Shown in pieces: positions 13,243-14,848 of a stretch of 14,848 nt of DNA. The translations under genes were made by a program, and so were the position numbers. Under the pieces are notes generated by a model. It saw only the letters and a program-made list of their open reading frames with translations, did no database searches and was not told where the DNA came from. Positions within the stretch are counted from its first letter, which is position 1; each line of letters starts with the position of its first letter. Source of the DNA: Planctomycetota bacterium (GTDB lineage Bacteria > Planctomycetota > UBA1135 > GCA-002686595); assembly GCA_004296785.1 (NCBI GenBank), contig SCVU01000354.1, positions 1-14,848 on the forward strand, in the 5' to 3' direction.

Positions 13243-14848
13243 TTAGTCGAGCAACAGCTCCACTTGATCCAGACCGATGCGTCCGACCGCCGAACCGTGC
13301 GACGGGCCGAACTCGAAGCCGATGACCGTGATCTTGTTGAGGTCGATGCCGCTGCCGTTGGCGGCGAACGCCTGCAGCGGGATGCGGATCGTCTCGAACT
13401 CCGCGGCCCAGCCGCTGCCGGTGCCGCAGCTCGTGCGTTGGTACGGCTCCTCGATGCCGCCGCCGTACGCGCCGATGTTGACGCGCGAGGTGACGGAGTT
13501 CACGTCGATCAGCGTCACGTCGAACGTCAGGTCGGCCAGCGCCGCCGTCGTGTTCGGGTGGCGCGACGCCTGTGCGGCGCGGAACGACAGGAGCTTCCAC
13601 AGCCCCACCGGCACGCCGCCGCCGGACGGATCGATGTACGCGTAGTACGTGTCCGCGTTGTTCCAGTCGAACACGACGCCCGCGCTCGTGTCGGTGCCGT
13701 CGCCGTTGAGCGTCATCGAGTTCATCGGCTGCGCGGCGTTGTGCGTGAACGTGGTGTCGGGATCGTCGAGGTGACCCTCCGTCACGTTCGCCACGGTGAA
13801 CGCGATCGGCGTGCCCAGGCTCGAGGCGTTGAGCCCCGGGTTCGCCTGGAAGTCGTCGAGCACGATGCGGCCGGGCGCCGCGCCGTCGCGGTACATCAGG
13901 TCGACGACGACGCACGGACTCACCGGCGCGCCGATCGGGCGGAACGATTCCCACTGCCGCGTGAGGAAGTCCTTCGCCGGCACGTTGGCGTCGATGTAGC
14001 GCTCGACGAGCGGGAACACGTAGCCCTTGACGATCTTGTGCGTGTCGGGGCGACCGACCAGGCACGGCCCGGTCGCGACCGAGCTGCCGCCGCCGTTGTG
14101 GAAGTCGCCGTGGCCGACGCCGTGCAGCGAGATCGACTGGCGGAAGCCCGTCGCGCGCTCGTGCAGGTGGAACGTCTGGCACAGGTCGCAGCTCGCGCAG
14201 CCGTTGACGTCGTTGTCCGAGCCGCCCGTCCACAGGTGGTAGTTGACGCCGTGCGGGTCGGTGTTCGGCAGCTTCTGGAAGTCGACCGGCGCGATGCTCG
14301 ACACGAGCTTGATGTCGGTGAGCGTGAAGTTCACCGGCACGTAGGCGCCGTCGACGATGCGGTCGTACGCGATCACGACGCCTTCGCCGCCGCGGCTGTG
14401 GCCGAGCCAGGTCATGCGCCGGCGATCGACGTGGTCGAGCAGCACGCCGCCGCCGATCGTCGCGAGGTTCGACAGGAACGCCTCGGTGTTCGTCAGCGTC
14501 GTCGTCGCGGCCGACTCGACGCCCGGCACCGTGTTGTTCTCGTGGCTCATCACGACGTAGCCGCGCGACGCGAGGTGCACGCCGACGTGGTCGTACCACT
14601 GGTAGTTGTGCCCGTTCCCGTGGCTGACGACGACGAGCGGGAGCTTGCCCATCGACGCGATGTTCGTCGGGAAGAACGTGTTCTGCGCGTCGAACGCGGC
14701 GCCCGAGAGGTCGTAGGTGAGCTCGGTGACCGCGAGCGGACCCGTGGCGGTCGTGTCACCGCACACGTAGCCGCCGGCTTCGGCGTCGCTGAAACCGTCG
14801 ATGTAGTCGGCGGGGCCGAGCAGGCCGTCGTGGTCGACGTCGAGCACG
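13243..14848 (-). CDS. secreted alpha/beta hydrolase (lipase/esterase/cutinase-like) with C-terminal beta domain, N-terminus outside window
   Basis: The open reading frame reaches the window edge, so the true start and signal peptide lie beyond 14848; the first visible codon is only an internal Val. Numbering from there, DVDHDGLLGPAD (3-14) is a calcium loop of EF-hand/dockerin type. The hydrolase core follows: SHGNGHNY (75-82) as oxyanion strand-loop, nucleophile elbow GHSRGG with Ser151, a likely acid in GGSDNDVNG (208-216) and a likely catalytic His in HGVGHGDFH (242-250). A Cys cluster CASCDLC (217-223) suggests disulfides. Residues from about 322 to 534 form a separate beta-sandwich-like domain (DDFQANPGLN... 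to IGLDQVELLLD), resembling carbohydrate-binding or galactose-binding jelly rolls. Likely an extracellular esterase or lipase; the substrate cannot be read from sequence. Confidence 0.9.
   Translation of the reverse strand, partial: VLDVDHDGLLGPADYIDGFSDAEAGGYVCGDTTATGPLAVTELTYDLSGAAFDAQNTFFPTNIASMGKLPLVVVSHGNGHNYQWYDHVGVHLASRGYVVMSHENNTVPGVESAATTTLTNTEAFLSNLATIGGGVLLDHVDRRRMTWLGHSRGGEGVVIAYDRIVDGAYVPVNFTLTDIKLVSSIAPVDFQKLPNTDPHGVNYHLWTGGSDNDVNGCASCDLCQTFHLHERATGFRQSISLHGVGHGDFHNGGGSSVATGPCLVGRPDTHKIVKGYVFPLVERYIDANVPAKDFLTRQWESFRPIGAPVSPCVVVDLMYRDGAAPGRIVLDDFQANPGLNASSLGTPIAFTVANVTEGHLDDPDTTFTHNAAQPMNSMTLNGDGTDTSAGVVFDWNNADTYYAYIDPSGGGVPVGLWKLLSFRAAQASRHPNTTAALADLTFDVTLIDVNSVTSRVNIGAYGGGIEEPYQRTSCGTGSGWAAEFETIRIPLQAFAANGSGIDLNKITVIGFEFGPSHGSAVGRIGLDQVELLLD

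Noticed and set aside
12218..13246. Plus-strand open frame across the hairpin and opposite the 218-residue secreted protein
   Set aside because: Arg-rich antisense shadow; the minus-strand gene has a clear signal peptide.

Overview
The window is a GC-rich bacterial chromosome segment with closely packed genes and strong G/C bias at third codon positions. Several features suggest a planctomycete: an ECF-type sigma factor fused through a membrane helix to a very large carboxypeptidase-regulatory-like region, many secreted proteins with FG-GAP or NHL propellers and DxDxDG calcium loops, and almost no Shine-Dalgarno sequences. This is inference from gene content; there is no rRNA or other marker gene here. 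I see no tRNA, rRNA, CRISPR array, insertion sequence or prophage.

Layout: (1) 1-1169, minus strand: N-terminal 389 residues of a UvrD/PcrA helicase, cut by the window edge. (2) 1378-1812, plus: a small exported protein of unknown function whose stop codon overlaps that of the next gene. (3) 1809-3259, minus: a two-gene ArsR repressor - tandem SRPBCC (AHSA1) operon with a 4-base start/stop overlap. (4) 3410-6637, plus: the sigma factor-membrane-Ig-like fusion, divergent from the arsR gene across an AT-rich control region. (5) 6642-8128, minus: a secreted NHL propeller carrying the residues expected of a peptidyl-hydroxyglycine lyase (PAL), overlapping by 4 bases a small Cache-like lipoprotein. 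(6) 8205-12483: two paralogous FG-GAP proteins on the plus strand, with a minus-strand secreted transglutaminase-like protein between them. (7) A perfect 17-bp hairpin at 12483-12520. (8) 12557-14848, minus: a secreted protein of unknown function preceded by a secreted alpha/beta hydrolase whose N-terminus lies outside the window.

Apart from the helicase, the ArsR repressor, the SRPBCC protein and the sigma domain, every product has an export signal or membrane segment, so this is mainly a cell-surface/periplasmic neighbourhood. The two convincing small operons (ArsR/SRPBCC and PAL-like/lipoprotein) use ATGA overlaps. Convergent gene ends lie within a few bases of each other without terminators, except at the 12483 hairpin.

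The points most worth a second look are the membrane-tethered sigma fusion and the control region it shares with arsR; a recurring TAnnnT element, mostly preceded by GC, 6-10 bases before start codons (apparent leaderless or very short-leader transcription); the PAL-like active site; and the FG-GAP paralogue pair with matching calcium-loop spacing and a shared missing loop.
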